Shown: positions 50,303 through 59,841, counted from the first letter of the stretch. The stretch: 64,000 nucleotides of DNA from Arcobacteraceae bacterium (GCA_023229945.1 JALNYH010000008.1:9396-73395); one strand, 5' to 3'. Notes: a model not told the origin generated them from the letters alone. Program-made: numbers and translations.

Positions 50303-51506
50303 ATCACATCTAACAAAACAAACTATCCTTCTTTTGGGTAGTTTGTACACCACACAATTTGTCGGTTTTGCTTTTTTCTCTGTTGCTGTGATAGCTATTT
50401 GGAGAAAAGCTGGTATGCCACTAGAACAACTTGGATTATTATCAATGCTTAGTTTGGTATGGGTTGTGAAATTCTTTTGGGCACCTTGGGTAGATAGATA
50501 TGTCCTACAAAATCACGGAAACTATAAAAAGTTTATAACCATAGTTCAAACTCTTCTGGTCGTTGCTATTGTTGGGGTTAGTTTTTTAGATGTTATTGAA
50601 GATAAAATAATTATTATCATCTCTCTTATTGCCGTTGGGCTATTATCAGCAACTCAAGATATTGCAACAGAAGGTTTAGCTTATAAAATACTTACCAAAA
50701 AAGAAAGAGGCTTTGGCGGAACTCTCAAAACCATAGGTGGAATCTTAGGATATATTATCGGGGCTGGAGTTGCTCTTAGTATTTATGAAAAAATAGGCTG
50801 GAGTGCTACTATTTTGATGTTAGCATCACTTACTGCTATCACTTTGATTCAAATGTTTTTCTATAAAGAGCATACTTCAAAAGTTGAAATACATAGTGAA
50901 TCAATATCTTGGAAAATATTTTACCAGTTTTGGAATACAAAAGACAAAAAACTATGGCTTATATTTTTGATTTTGTTTCCGACTGGTATGTCGATAGCTA
51001 ATGGTTTATTGGTACCTTTGTTAGTAGATATAGGATGGAGTTTAGAAAAAATAGGATATGTTAAAGGGTTTGTTGGAAGTGTTTTGGGTATTTTAAGTGC
51101 TATTTTAAGTGGTTGGCTTTTAAAACATTATGACCGTATTAATGTTCTCATTGGTATTTGTCTTTTTGAAGCAATTGCATTCTTATCTTTGCTGTTTATC
51201 TATTATGGAAATAGTAATATTGTACTCAACGCTTTAGCTATTAGTTCTATTTTTATCAGTTATGGTGCATCTATGCCAATTATTTCTGCCCTTATTATGG
51301 ATTATATAGAAAAATCACCCAATACCGAATATGCACTCCAATTTGCAATATATATGCTTATGGGAGTTGTTGCGGGAGGAAGCGGTGTGTCCTTGTCAGG
51401 AGTTTTTGGGTATGACACCATGATAGTTGTATCATCATTGTTTTCATTTATTTCAATGATATTTGTATTATTATTTTTTAAAGGAATTAAATATGAAAGA
51501 GATTAA
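50295..51506 (+). CDS. Siderophore permease of the RhtX/FptX type (major facilitator fold)
   Basis: A 403-residue membrane protein with about 12 helices. The start (LLGSLYTTQFVGFAFFSVAV then AIWRKAGMPLEQLGLLSMLS) and the AWVDRY-like PWVDRYVLQ followed by ATQDIATEGLAYKIL match the RhtX/FptX/AmpG group, known for single-protein uptake of ferric rhizobactin or pyochelin across the inner membrane. It overlaps the ABC gene by 8 bp and the next MFS gene by 14 bp. Having both an ABC pair and an FptX-like permease suggests two siderophores or redundant uptake. Confidence 0.85.
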   Translation: MHKSHLTKQTILLLGSLYTTQFVGFAFFSVAVIAIWRKAGMPLEQLGLLSMLSLVWVVKFFWAPWVDRYVLQNHGNYKKFITIVQTLLVVAIVGVSFLDVIEDKIIIIISLIAVGLLSATQDIATEGLAYKILTKKERGFGGTLKTIGGILGYIIGAGVALSIYEKIGWSATILMLASLTAITLIQMFFYKEHTSKVEIHSESISWKIFYQFWNTKDKKLWLIFLILFPTGMSIANGLLVPLLVDIGWSLEKIGYVKGFVGSVLGILSAILSGWLLKHYDRINVLIGICLFEAIAFLSLLFIYYGNSNIVLNALAISSIFISYGASMPIISALIMDYIEKSPNTEYALQFAIYMLMGVVAGGSGVSLSGVFGYDTMIVVSSLFSFISMIFVLLFFKGIKYERD

Positions 51507-52656
51507 ACCATTAATGCTCACAAATATTTTATGTGCAACTGCTGGTATGGCTTTTATGCCCGTGGTTGGACCGATAGTTAGAAATCTTGGACTGCAAGAG
51601 TGGCATGCAGGGTTTACGGTAACTTTTGGAGCAATAGCATGGGTGTTTTTTGCCAGATACTGGGGTAAAAAAAGTGATAAAATAGGGAGAAAACCCGTAC
51701 TTATAACTGGAGTTTTAGGAATAGGTATCTCATATTTGGTATTGGCTATTTTTGTAGATTTTGCTTTGGATAATCCACCGTTAATTATAGTTTCTTTAAT
51801 TGTTCTTATTTTAACAAGAGGTTCAACAAGCATATTTTATTCTGCTATTTCACCTGTTTCGGCTGCATTTGTAGCCGATAAAGTAGAACCAAAACAAAGA
51901 TCAAATTATATGGCAAAACTAGGAGCAGCCAATGGCATAGGTATGGTTTTGGGTCCTATTGCAGGAGGTGCATTGGCTATCTATGGTCTTGAAGCACCAC
52001 TTTATACTTTTGCGATATTGCCTTTTATCGCTGCTATAGTTTTGTATTTTAGTATTGAGCGAGCTCCAAAAATACATATAGAAAAAGAGATTGAAACAAA
52101 GTTTTTTGATAAAAGACTTTTTATACCTATATTTTCGACCTTTTTAACTATGTTCGCTTTTATGACTATCAATTCTTGTTTGGGATTTTTTGCACTTGAT
52201 ATTTTTAGATTAGATGATTTAGAAGCTGCAAAAGTGACAGGATATATTTTGGGAATTATGGGCTTTACTCTTATATTGTCTCAAATAATAGTGACAAAAA
52301 CAACAACCATTGCCCCACAAACTTTTATGAAATTAGGAACTATCCTTTCAGCTATTGGGATGATAGGGATGGCATATTCTTTAAATGTTTGGGGTTCTTT
52401 ATTTTTCTCTTCATTATTTGGTCTTGGGATGGGCTTTTTGTTTCCATCTATTATGTCAATTACCGCAAATTCTGTAGAAGCTCATGAACAAGGATATGCA
52501 GCAGGAACTGTTTCATCAGCCAAAGGGATAGGGATGATTTTTGGTCCATTGGTAAGTACTGCACTCTATGGGTTTTCAAGTTCACTCCCGTTTGTTTTTA
52601 GTGGATTACTTTTTTTTATATTGTTGGTATTAATTTATAGGAAATTAGATGTTTGA
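51493..52656 (+). CDS. Major facilitator superfamily transporter
   Basis: A 387-residue 12-helix transporter. The ATG at 51493 (ribosome site AAGGA) is chosen over an in-frame ATG 30 bp upstream. MFS signature motif A reads ARYWGKKSDKIGRKPVL, and the glycine-rich MVLGPIAGGAL in helix 5 is typical of drug/H+ antiporters. In siderophore operons such MFS proteins export the stripped siderophore or assist uptake (YbtX is an example). The substrate is not known. It sits between the FptX-like gene and mntP, overlapping both. Confidence 0.85.
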   Translation: MKEIKPLMLTNILCATAGMAFMPVVGPIVRNLGLQEWHAGFTVTFGAIAWVFFARYWGKKSDKIGRKPVLITGVLGIGISYLVLAIFVDFALDNPPLIIVSLIVLILTRGSTSIFYSAISPVSAAFVADKVEPKQRSNYMAKLGAANGIGMVLGPIAGGALAIYGLEAPLYTFAILPFIAAIVLYFSIERAPKIHIEKEIETKFFDKRLFIPIFSTFLTMFAFMTINSCLGFFALDIFRLDDLEAAKVTGYILGIMGFTLILSQIIVTKTTTIAPQTFMKLGTILSAIGMIGMAYSLNVWGSLFFSSLFGLGMGFLFPSIMSITANSVEAHEQGYAAGTVSSAKGIGMIFGPLVSTALYGFSSSLPFVFSGLLFFILLVLIYRKLDV

Positions 52657-53188
52657 GGTTTTAATTTTAGCTATTGCTTTGAGTATGGATGCCTTTGCCG
52701 TTTCTATCGGTCTGGGAATAAAAGAGAAAAAAAATATTAAAATCGTTGCTTTAAAAGCAGGATTGTTATTTGGTTTATTTCAAGCTTTAATGCCAATTAT
52801 TGGGTATCTTGGTGGGAGAAGTATAGAAGAATTGATTAGTGGATATGATAGTGTTATTGCCTTTGTTCTTTTATCTTTGATTGGGGCAAAAATGATTTAT
52901 GAATCATATCAAGAAAAAACAGAAGAGGAAATCAGATGTGTATCAAATCGTATTATTTTAACCCTTGCAATTGCCACAAGTATAGATGCTATGGCAGCTG
53001 GTTTTACACTTCATTTGTTTGATTTAAATCCTTATATTTCAGTCATTATTATAGGTTGTACTACATTTGTATTTAGTTATTTGGGGGTTTATATAGGTAA
53101 AACCACAGGTGCAAAATATGAACAAAATGCAGAAAAATTTGGTGGTATCGTTTTGATACTCATTGGACTTAAAATACTCATAGTATGA
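52649..53188 (+). CDS. mntP: Manganese efflux pump MntP
   Basis: A 179-residue protein with six hydrophobic helices in two similar halves. The MntP motifs LSMDAFAVSIGLG (helix 1) and ATSIDAMAAGFTL (helix 4) carry the essential acidic residues. It exports Mn2+, which balances Fe/Mn in the cell. The ATG overlaps the MFS stop by 8 bp, so it is part of the siderophore operon. No room is left for the yybP-ykoY riboswitch that often precedes mntP. Confidence 0.93.
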   Translation: MFEVLILAIALSMDAFAVSIGLGIKEKKNIKIVALKAGLLFGLFQALMPIIGYLGGRSIEELISGYDSVIAFVLLSLIGAKMIYESYQEKTEEEIRCVSNRIILTLAIATSIDAMAAGFTLHLFDLNPYISVIIIGCTTFVFSYLGVYIGKTTGAKYEQNAEKFGGIVLILIGLKILIV

Positions 53189-53227
53189 GATATAGTATAT
53201 ATTTATTTTAATAAAAGGGAGTTTTTA

Positions 53228-54361
53228 ATGGAAAAAAAGGTTAGTGTTAATTCAAGAATAATGTTTGTAGCTATGTTAAATATAACAATAGTTGTTTTAG
53301 AGTTGGTTTATGGTTCAATTTCTAATTCGTTGGCTTTGATTACGGATGCTTTGCATAATCTTGGGGATGTTTTGGCTTTATTTGTAGCATTGATTGCCTC
53401 ATATTATGCTCTAAAAGCAGCTAGTTCTAAAATGACTTTTGGATATGTTCGAGCAGAGATGATGGCTGCTTTTGTCAATTCTCTATTTTTATGTATCACT
53501 ATGACCTATATACTATATGAGTCTGTTTTAAGATTCTTTAATCCAATACTCATAGAAACTAATAGTGTGATTTTAGTGGCAACTGTTGCTTTGATAGTAA
53601 ATGGAATTAGTGCTTATTTGCTGAAAGACTATCATCACTTACACCATCATCATGGACATAAAGAACACAACCATAATCACGAAAATTCCCATTCTTGCAA
53701 TCATCAACATTCCAATAGCGAAGATTTGAATATGAAGGCTGCTTATCTTCACATGTTGGGAGATGCAGGAATATCTCTTGGGGTAATAATTGGAGCAATT
53801 GCAACTATGTATTTAAATACACCTTATATTGACCCTATTATCACATTTCTTTTTGGAGTTTATATATTAAAAAGTAGTTTTAGTGTTTTACAAGAAAGCT
53901 TTATGAGCCTTATGGATGCAAATAAAGAAGATATTTCAAAGTATGAAAAAATGTTGTTATCATTTGATGAAATAGAAGCAGTTCATGATATACATTTGAT
54001 ACATCCATCATCAAAAGAGAAATATTTTTCATCTCATATTATTTTAAAAGATAATTTATCACTAAAAGAAATTGAATTGTTACTTGAAACTATTAGAAAT
54101 AAGCTTAAACACCTTGGAGTTTCACACTCACTTTTACAACCTGAATCTACAAAATATAGTTCAAGTACCAATCATTGTGACAGTCATTTTGAAACACAAG
54201 AGATAACTCCACAAAACAATAAACTGAAATTGCATAACACAAAACAATTAGATTCAAAAATATTTTTTTCCGATAAAAATACTTTTATCAAAATATTACA
54301 TAAGAGTAATATTTATAAACTTCTATTTACAAAAGACTCTAAACTAATTTTAACAAAATAG
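53228..54361 (+). CDS. Cation diffusion facilitator (CzcD-like) with long C-terminal tail
   Basis: A 377-residue metal/proton antiporter with six helices. Metal-site residues occur in ALITDALHNLGD and HMLGDAGISLG (HxxxD pairs). A His-rich cytoplasmic loop (~134-165, HHLHHHHGHKEHNHNH) lies between helices 4 and 5. The cytoplasmic domain is normal to ~310, then a further ~65-residue basic tail follows that has no counterpart in usual CzcD proteins (about 300 residues). Likely substrates are Zn2+, Co2+, Fe2+ or similar. It lies 39 bp after mntP. Confidence 0.9.
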   Translation: MEKKVSVNSRIMFVAMLNITIVVLELVYGSISNSLALITDALHNLGDVLALFVALIASYYALKAASSKMTFGYVRAEMMAAFVNSLFLCITMTYILYESVLRFFNPILIETNSVILVATVALIVNGISAYLLKDYHHLHHHHGHKEHNHNHENSHSCNHQHSNSEDLNMKAAYLHMLGDAGISLGVIIGAIATMYLNTPYIDPIITFLFGVYILKSSFSVLQESFMSLMDANKEDISKYEKMLLSFDEIEAVHDIHLIHPSSKEKYFSSHIILKDNLSLKEIELLLETIRNKLKHLGVSHSLLQPESTKYSSSTNHCDSHFETQEITPQNNKLKLHNTKQLDSKIFFSDKNTFIKILHKSNIYKLLFTKDSKLILTK

Positions 54362-54372
54362 TTTCGATACCC

Positions 54373-54404
54373 TTGAAGAAGCATAATAAACTTTGCTTCT
54401 TCAA
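54373..54404. terminator. Bidirectional terminator between the CDF gene and bcp
   Basis: TTGAAGAAGC and GCTTCTTCAA form a perfect 10-bp stem with a 12-nt loop between two convergent genes. T-rich sequence follows the 3' arm on the plus strand (ATATTTTG). Confidence 0.7.
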
Positions 54405-54442
54405 ATATTTTGTAGCAAAAACATAAACAACTCTTTATATTT

Positions 54443-54910
54443 TTACTTTTGAATCTCCGCCAACTTAGCCTTCACAGCTTCACTATGACCTTTTACTTTT
54501 ACATTACTCCAAATAGCTTGGATTTGCCCATCAGGATCTATAATAAAAGTACTTCTCACTATCCCCATATACTCTTTTCCACACATCTTTTTGAGTTGCC
54601 ATACACCAAAGTCTTTAGATGTTTGAGTTGATTCATCAGCTAAAAGTGTGATTCCTAGATTTTGTTTTTCTATAAAACTTTTATGTTTTTTCGGACTATC
54701 AGGGCTAACACCTAGTATCACAGCACCCATATCTTCAAAATGTGGCATTGAAGCAGTAAAATCACAAGCTTCTGTAGTACATCCTGGTGTATTGTCTTTT
54801 GGATAAAAATATAAAACTATCCATTTTCCAGCCAAATCTCTTGAGCAAATTTCCACCTCATCTTGATTTGGCAAACAAAATTCTGGTGATTTATCATTAA
54901 TTTTTAACAT
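54443..54910 (-). CDS. bcp: Peroxiredoxin Bcp (thiol peroxidase)
   Basis: A 155-residue peroxiredoxin of the PrxQ/Bcp class, reducing H2O2 and organic peroxides with thioredoxin. The peroxidatic cysteine lies in YPKDNTPGCTTEACDF. The second cysteine five residues later is the PrxQ-type resolving residue. It starts 18 bp after the cmoA stop on the same strand. Confidence 0.95.
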   Translation of the reverse strand: MLKINDKSPEFCLPNQDEVEICSRDLAGKWIVLYFYPKDNTPGCTTEACDFTASMPHFEDMGAVILGVSPDSPKKHKSFIEKQNLGITLLADESTQTSKDFGVWQLKKMCGKEYMGIVRSTFIIDPDGQIQAIWSNVKVKGHSEAVKAKLAEIQK

Positions 54911-54928
54911 ATTTATATTCCTTTATAT

Positions 54929-55639
54929 TTATTTTTTTGCGACAAATGTAGCAAAATTATACCATTTGAATAGTATATCACAGCTTTTAAATCCAGCCTC
55001 TTTGACCATTTTTATGTTTTCTTCCATACTATATGGAATCAAAACATTTTCCAACGCTTCTCTTTTTTGACTTATTTCATACTCACTATAACCCATAGTT
55101 TTTTTGAAATTATAATACTCATCAATATATATTTTATTGAGCATTTTATCTTCACTTATCACTTTTTCACTAAAAATAAAAATCTGCCCATCACACAAAG
55201 AATCATATATTTTTTTGATAAGTTTTTCTCTTAAAAGTGGTCTAATAAACTGCAGTGTATAGTTTGAGATTATCAAATCCGCATTATTCATCTCTATATT
55301 AAACACATCATCACAAATAAATTCAATATTCTCTACCCCAAAAGCATGAGCCTTTACTCTTGCCTTATCTAGCATATGAGAAGATGTATCTATACCATAT
55401 GTTTGGAGTTTATAAGGTGATTTTTTGATAAGTTCTATAAGAGTTGACCCTGTAGAACACCCTATATCATACACAATAGAGTCATCTTTTAAAAAATTCT
55501 GCGAAAAACCAGTAACCAACTTCAGTACATCATGATAATAAGGCACAGAACGCCCCAACATATCATCAAATACATTAGCCACTTCTTCATTGAAACTAAA
55601 CTGCTCTTTTATTGGCTTGTCAAAAACTTTATCTTTCAA
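54929..55639 (-). CDS. cmoA: Carboxy-SAM synthase CmoA
   Basis: A 236-residue enzyme that makes carboxy-S-adenosylmethionine from SAM and prephenate for tRNA wobble uridine modification. Family segments: DKVFDKPIKEQFSFNEEVAN, FDDMLGRSVPYYHDV, YDIGCSTGSTL (SAM site), SNYTLQF. I start it at a TTG (LKDKVF), because the family begins there and AAGGGA lies 5 bp upstream. The in-frame ATG at 55690 would overlap ribF by 62 bp. With the TTG start the overlap is 11 bp. Confidence 0.9.
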   Translation of the reverse strand: MKDKVFDKPIKEQFSFNEEVANVFDDMLGRSVPYYHDVLKLVTGFSQNFLKDDSIVYDIGCSTGSTLIELIKKSPYKLQTYGIDTSSHMLDKARVKAHAFGVENIEFICDDVFNIEMNNADLIISNYTLQFIRPLLREKLIKKIYDSLCDGQIFIFSEKVISEDKMLNKIYIDEYYNFKKTMGYSEYEISQKREALENVLIPYSMEENIKMVKEAGFKSCDILFKWYNFATFVAKK

Positions 55640-56459
55640 AGTATCCCTTTGTGTTTTCAATATCTTCCAAAATCTGCTTTTTGAGTTCATCTAATGTGTC
55701 GTATTTTTGATTATCTCTTAGTCTATCGAAAAATTTAATTTCTACTACTCCACCTTCAAAATCTAGTGAATGGTCAATGATATGAGTTTCTATGGCAAAC
55801 TTCCCATCTGTACTTATTCGATGACCTATAAAAGAAACCGATAAGTATTCTTTTCCTTGTATAGTGGTCTTAGTAGCATAAATTCCCTCTTTTGGTATCA
55901 AATAATCACTCACTTCAATATTGATAGTAGGAACAAATTGAGTTTTGCCAATACCCTGCCCTGCTATCATATATCCACTAAGAGAGTAGTTTTTACCCAA
56001 AAATTTATTAGCTTGTTTGATATCTCCATCTCTTAAATATTCTCTGATAGTTCTTGAATGTACAGGAACATCATCAAAAGTCACTTCAGACACTACCTCA
56101 ACTTCACCTTGAAAAAAGCTCTTTAAATCTGTTGTACTATTTTGTCTATTTTTACCAAAATAAAAATCATATCCAATAACTATTTTTTGTAAATTTGGGA
56201 ATTCTTCTAAAAGTAGTTTTATGAATTCCACACCACTTAAGTGTTTTAGCTCAGATAATGGATAGTAAAATATAGGAAAATCAATATATTTTTGTCTCTC
56301 ACTTTGAGGAGTAAGATTTGCGTATCCTGTTTCTATGGCTACTATTGCACCATGTTTATCTAGCTTAGAAAAAAGCATTTGATGAGCTATGTGCATCCCA
56401 TCAAATCCCCCAATAGCAACACTTGTAATACTATTTTTTGAAGTAGTAAAACTCTTCAT
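55629..56459 (-). CDS. ribF: Bifunctional riboflavin kinase / FAD synthetase
   Basis: A 276-residue enzyme making FMN and FAD from riboflavin. The N-terminal nucleotidyltransferase shows IGGFDGMHIAHQML, IGYDFYFGKNR and SRTIREYLRDGDI. The C-terminal kinase (~155-270) shows GIGKTQFVPTINIE. It overlaps tlyA by 29 bp and cmoA by 11 bp, giving a tlyA-ribF-cmoA-bcp run on the minus strand. Confidence 0.94.
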   Translation of the reverse strand: MKSFTTSKNSITSVAIGGFDGMHIAHQMLFSKLDKHGAIVAIETGYANLTPQSERQKYIDFPIFYYPLSELKHLSGVEFIKLLLEEFPNLQKIVIGYDFYFGKNRQNSTTDLKSFFQGEVEVVSEVTFDDVPVHSRTIREYLRDGDIKQANKFLGKNYSLSGYMIAGQGIGKTQFVPTINIEVSDYLIPKEGIYATKTTIQGKEYLSVSFIGHRISTDGKFAIETHIIDHSLDFEGGVVEIKFFDRLRDNQKYDTLDELKKQILEDIENTKGYFER

Positions 56460-57138
56460 AACTTCCCTCTTTGCCCAATAGTTTACTTGGACTTTGATAT
56501 ATTAGCTTCCAGCCAATTATTGTACAAGCATCTTCAAATAAGATTTTTGATTTTAATATAGCTTTATCATCTCTTACGACACCATTTTTATCTCTTTTTG
56601 CATTGACCCCTACTTCAAATTGAGGTTTAAAAAGAACTATTATATGTTTGTTTGCCAATTTATCAATAGCACTTAAAATATGGTGAACACTAATAAAAGA
56701 AACATCACAAGTGACAATATCAAATGTTTTTTCCGAATTAAACTCTCTAATATCACAATTTTCAAAAAAATCTATATTTTGATACTCTTTGACTCTATCA
56801 TGAAGTTGATTTGTCCCTACATCTACACAAGTCAGATGAGATAAATCATTTTTGAGTAACACTTGAGCAAATCCACCTGTACTACTTCCAATATCAAGTC
56901 CATTAAGTGGTTTTAAATCAATATCCAATTCAGTCAAGAAATATTTTAGTTTATATCCAGCACGGCTTACCAAAATATCATTGTCTAATATTTCAAAAGT
57001 TGAGTTTTCATCAACTTCAAAAGATGGTTTAGTTATAATCTTACCATCAACTTTTACTTTATTTGTTTTTATAAGCTCATGGGCTTTATTTCTACTTTGA
57101 ATATCAAAGTTTGTTGTTATGTATATATCTAGTCTCAT
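56431..57138 (-). CDS. tlyA: TlyA-family rRNA methyltransferase
   Basis: A 235-residue protein with an N-terminal S4 RNA-binding domain (~1-60) and an FtsJ-like methyltransferase (GLDIGSSTGGFAQVLL SAM site, VTCDVSFISVHHIL). TlyA 2'-O-methylates ribosomal RNA and is often labelled a hemolysin. I start at MRLDIYIT (57138), as in family members, over an ATG 15 bp upstream. It is divergent from yigZ with a 39-bp gap. Confidence 0.92.
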   Translation of the reverse strand: MRLDIYITTNFDIQSRNKAHELIKTNKVKVDGKIITKPSFEVDENSTFEILDNDILVSRAGYKLKYFLTELDIDLKPLNGLDIGSSTGGFAQVLLKNDLSHLTCVDVGTNQLHDRVKEYQNIDFFENCDIREFNSEKTFDIVTCDVSFISVHHILSAIDKLANKHIIVLFKPQFEVGVNAKRDKNGVVRDDKAILKSKILFEDACTIIGWKLIYQSPSKLLGKEGSYEEFYYFKK

Positions 57139-57177
57139 GATGATATTATACATAAGTTTTGATTATAGGGAGTTTTT

Positions 57178-57726
57178 GTGTTTTTTGTTGAAAAAGAGTT
57201 TGTTAATACTATTGAAGTTACAAAGTCCAAGTTTAGTGCTTATCTTTGCCCATATAAAGACTTTGAAGCACTTATGACAAGACTTAAAAGTACCCATCCA
57301 AAAGCTAGACATTTCGTATATGCTTATAGATTTTTGAATGAATTTGACCAAATCATAGAAAATTCAAGTGATGATGGAGAACCAAGAGGTACAAGCGGTA
57401 AGCCAACACTTGCAGTTTTAGGTGGAAATGAGCTTATAAATAGTGCAATTATAATAGTAAGATATTTTGGCGGTACAAAGCTAGGAACTGGCGGATTGGT
57501 ACGAGCTTACAGTGATGCAGCAAATGAAGTGATTAAAATCTCTACATTAAAAGAATACAAAAAGCTTCTAATCCATACAATAGAGGTTGATTATAGTGAG
57601 CTTTCAAAACTAGAATACACCCTCCACTCTTTAGGTTTAGAAATCATATCAAAGAATTTTGATACAAAAGTTATATTAGAAGTTAGTGGAACTCAAGAGC
57701 AACTCAATCAAATTAATAGTTACTAA
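57178..57726 (+). CDS. YigZ/IMPACT-family protein
   Basis: A 182-residue protein of the UPF0029/IMPACT family. N-terminal domain signatures: SKFSAYLCPY, HFVYAYRF, SDDGEPRGTSGKP, IVRYFGGTKLGTGGLVRAY. The start is GTG with AGGGAG 6-11 bp upstream. The biochemical role is not settled; the human relative acts in translation control. Confidence 0.92.
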   Translation: MFFVEKEFVNTIEVTKSKFSAYLCPYKDFEALMTRLKSTHPKARHFVYAYRFLNEFDQIIENSSDDGEPRGTSGKPTLAVLGGNELINSAIIIVRYFGGTKLGTGGLVRAYSDAANEVIKISTLKEYKKLLIHTIEVDYSELSKLEYTLHSLGLEIISKNFDTKVILEVSGTQEQLNQINSY

Positions 57727-57855
57727 AATATTACTTTATGGATAAAATATATTAAAAAAACGATTTATTAGAGCCAATAATTTTGAAATCATAAATTTTT
57801 ATGTTATAATGAGAATCAATAAAATACAATTATATAACAAGGTAACTCAAACATT

Positions 57856-59775
57856 ATGAAGACATCATACTATCTCAAAAAGATTATTATATATTTTTCT
57901 ATTTTATTAGTCATTTTATCAGTTGTTATTAGCTATTTAAATATCCAAAATTCAAAACAATACTTTGAGGGATACAAAGAGTTAGAGCGAAATAAATATG
58001 AAGAATCTCAAAAAGAGATATTGATGCACAATGTGAAAGTTGTAAACAATATCATCAATTACAATACGCAAATTACTAAGAAAACATTGGAAGATAGACT
58101 TATAAAAAGAGTAAATCTAGCACATAAAATTGCTTCTTCTATTTATGAGATAAACAAAAATAGCCTAACTCAAGAGCAAATCAAAAAAATAATTATCGAA
58201 ACATTAAGAAATATAAAATATACCAATGATTATGGTGATTATTCAACAGATGTTTACTATTTTATTCAAGAAATTCACTCAAAAGATGAGATTATTGCAA
58301 GACTTCTTCCAGCAACTCCAAATCAAGAAGGTACAAATAGAGCAGAAGTTACAGATACAAATAGCAAATTTTATGTAAAAGAATTTTATGATATAGCAAA
58401 AACACAAAAAGAGGGATTTGTAGAGTATATGTGGTACAAACTAAATCACGGCATCAAACAGCAATACCCTAAAACATCTTATGTCAAACTTTTTGAGCCA
58501 TTTAATTGGGTTATTGGATATGGTGAATATTTGGATGATATAGAAAAAGAATTACAACTTTTAGTTGAAAGACAAATTAGAAATATGGAATATGTAGATA
58601 ACAACTATGTATTTATCTACAAACTATTTGATATAAATGGTGGAGATAAATTTGCTAAAATGCTAGTCAATATGAATCGTCCTGATTTAGAAGGTCAATT
58701 TATTTCAGATAATTATACAGATATCAATGGCAAAGCTTTTAGAAAAGAGTTTTTAAGTGATATTAGAAAAACTGGTGAATCTTTTGTAACATATGCATAC
58801 AAAAAACCAAATACGGATATTATTGAAGAAAAATTAAGTTATTTTTATTTAAACAAAGAGTGGAATTGGATTATAGGAAATGGTGTATATATCAACGATT
58901 TTGAAGATAAATTCCAAACCTTATTCCAAGTAGAAGATGAAGAAATAAATCGTATCATAAAAGATAGTATCATTTTTACTTGTATTATTTTAGTTTTCTT
59001 TATAGTCATATTTTATGCTGTGGCTAAATATTTAAGCTATATCATCAAAACAAATCAAAAAGAACAAGAGCATAAAGACAAACTTATCATTCAACAATCA
59101 AAAATGGCTTCTATGGGTGAAATGCTTGATAATATTGCTCACCAATGGAGACAACCATTAAGTGTAATTACATCTTTGGCTAGTGGTTTAAAAATACAGC
59201 AAAAGTTAGGGCTTTTAGATGGAGACAAAGATATAGAAATAGCATCTGATAAGATAATGGAAAGTGCTCAATATCTTTCACAAACCATTGAAGACTTTAG
59301 AGGTTTTTTACGAAAAGATAAAGAGATGACTACATTTTCATTATATCCAATCATTCAAAGAAGCCTTAAAATTATAGAAGGTACTTTTAATAGTATTACA
59401 ATAAATTTAGATTGTGAAAAAGAAATTATTGTTAAAGGCTATCAAAATGAGCTTATACAAGCAATTTTAAATATTCTAAGTAATGCTAGAGATATATTGG
59501 TAGAAAAACAAATTGAAAATAAGTTGATTAATATTCAAGTTACCAAACAAGATCAATATGCAATTATTGAAATCAATGATAACGCTGGTGGAATTCCTGA
59601 TGAGTTTCTTGATAAAATTTTTGATTCAGATTTTACAACAAAAGGTGCAAAAGGGACTGGCATAGGGCTTTATATGACCAATCAAATTATAACTAATATG
59701 AATGGAAAAATAAATGTAACAAACAATGCTCAAGGTGCAGTATTTAATATTTTGTTACCGTTGGAAAAGATTTAA
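57856..59775 (+). CDS. Double-Cache membrane sensor histidine kinase
   Basis: A 639-residue kinase. The first helix (~9-28) is followed by a periplasmic region (~30-370) with two Cache repeats: the first ends FEPFNWVIGYGEYLDDIE (~235) and the second ends NKEWNWIIGNGVYINDFE (~355). A second helix lies at ~375-395. The histidine box SKMASMGEMLDNIAHQWRQP (His near 434) and ATPase motifs NILSNARDIL, DNAGGIP and GTGIGLYM follow. Cache domains of this type bind small organic acids or amino acids. No response regulator is adjacent. Confidence 0.93.
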   Translation: MKTSYYLKKIIIYFSILLVILSVVISYLNIQNSKQYFEGYKELERNKYEESQKEILMHNVKVVNNIINYNTQITKKTLEDRLIKRVNLAHKIASSIYEINKNSLTQEQIKKIIIETLRNIKYTNDYGDYSTDVYYFIQEIHSKDEIIARLLPATPNQEGTNRAEVTDTNSKFYVKEFYDIAKTQKEGFVEYMWYKLNHGIKQQYPKTSYVKLFEPFNWVIGYGEYLDDIEKELQLLVERQIRNMEYVDNNYVFIYKLFDINGGDKFAKMLVNMNRPDLEGQFISDNYTDINGKAFRKEFLSDIRKTGESFVTYAYKKPNTDIIEEKLSYFYLNKEWNWIIGNGVYINDFEDKFQTLFQVEDEEINRIIKDSIIFTCIILVFFIVIFYAVAKYLSYIIKTNQKEQEHKDKLIIQQSKMASMGEMLDNIAHQWRQPLSVITSLASGLKIQQKLGLLDGDKDIEIASDKIMESAQYLSQTIEDFRGFLRKDKEMTTFSLYPIIQRSLKIIEGTFNSITINLDCEKEIIVKGYQNELIQAILNILSNARDILVEKQIENKLINIQVTKQDQYAIIEINDNAGGIPDEFLDKIFDSDFTTKGAKGTGIGLYMTNQIITNMNGKINVTNNAQGAVFNILLPLEKI

Positions 59776-59841
59776 GTGTTAAGCGTTAAGTGTTAAGTTA
59801 ATAGAGTATTTATCTTCTTTATCTAAAAACTACAACCTAAA

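Noticed and set aside
52600..52648. Manganese riboswitch (yybP-ykoY) before mntP
   Set aside because: mntP starts inside the end of the MFS gene, leaving no room for the RNA.
57163..57351. Minus-strand 62-codon frame opposite yigZ
   Set aside because: It lies almost wholly inside yigZ, which has strong family motifs; nothing supports expression.
59776..59800. GTTAAG/GTGTTAAG repeats after the double-Cache kinase as a terminator
   Set aside because: The copies are direct, not inverted, so no stem forms; likely simple sequence.
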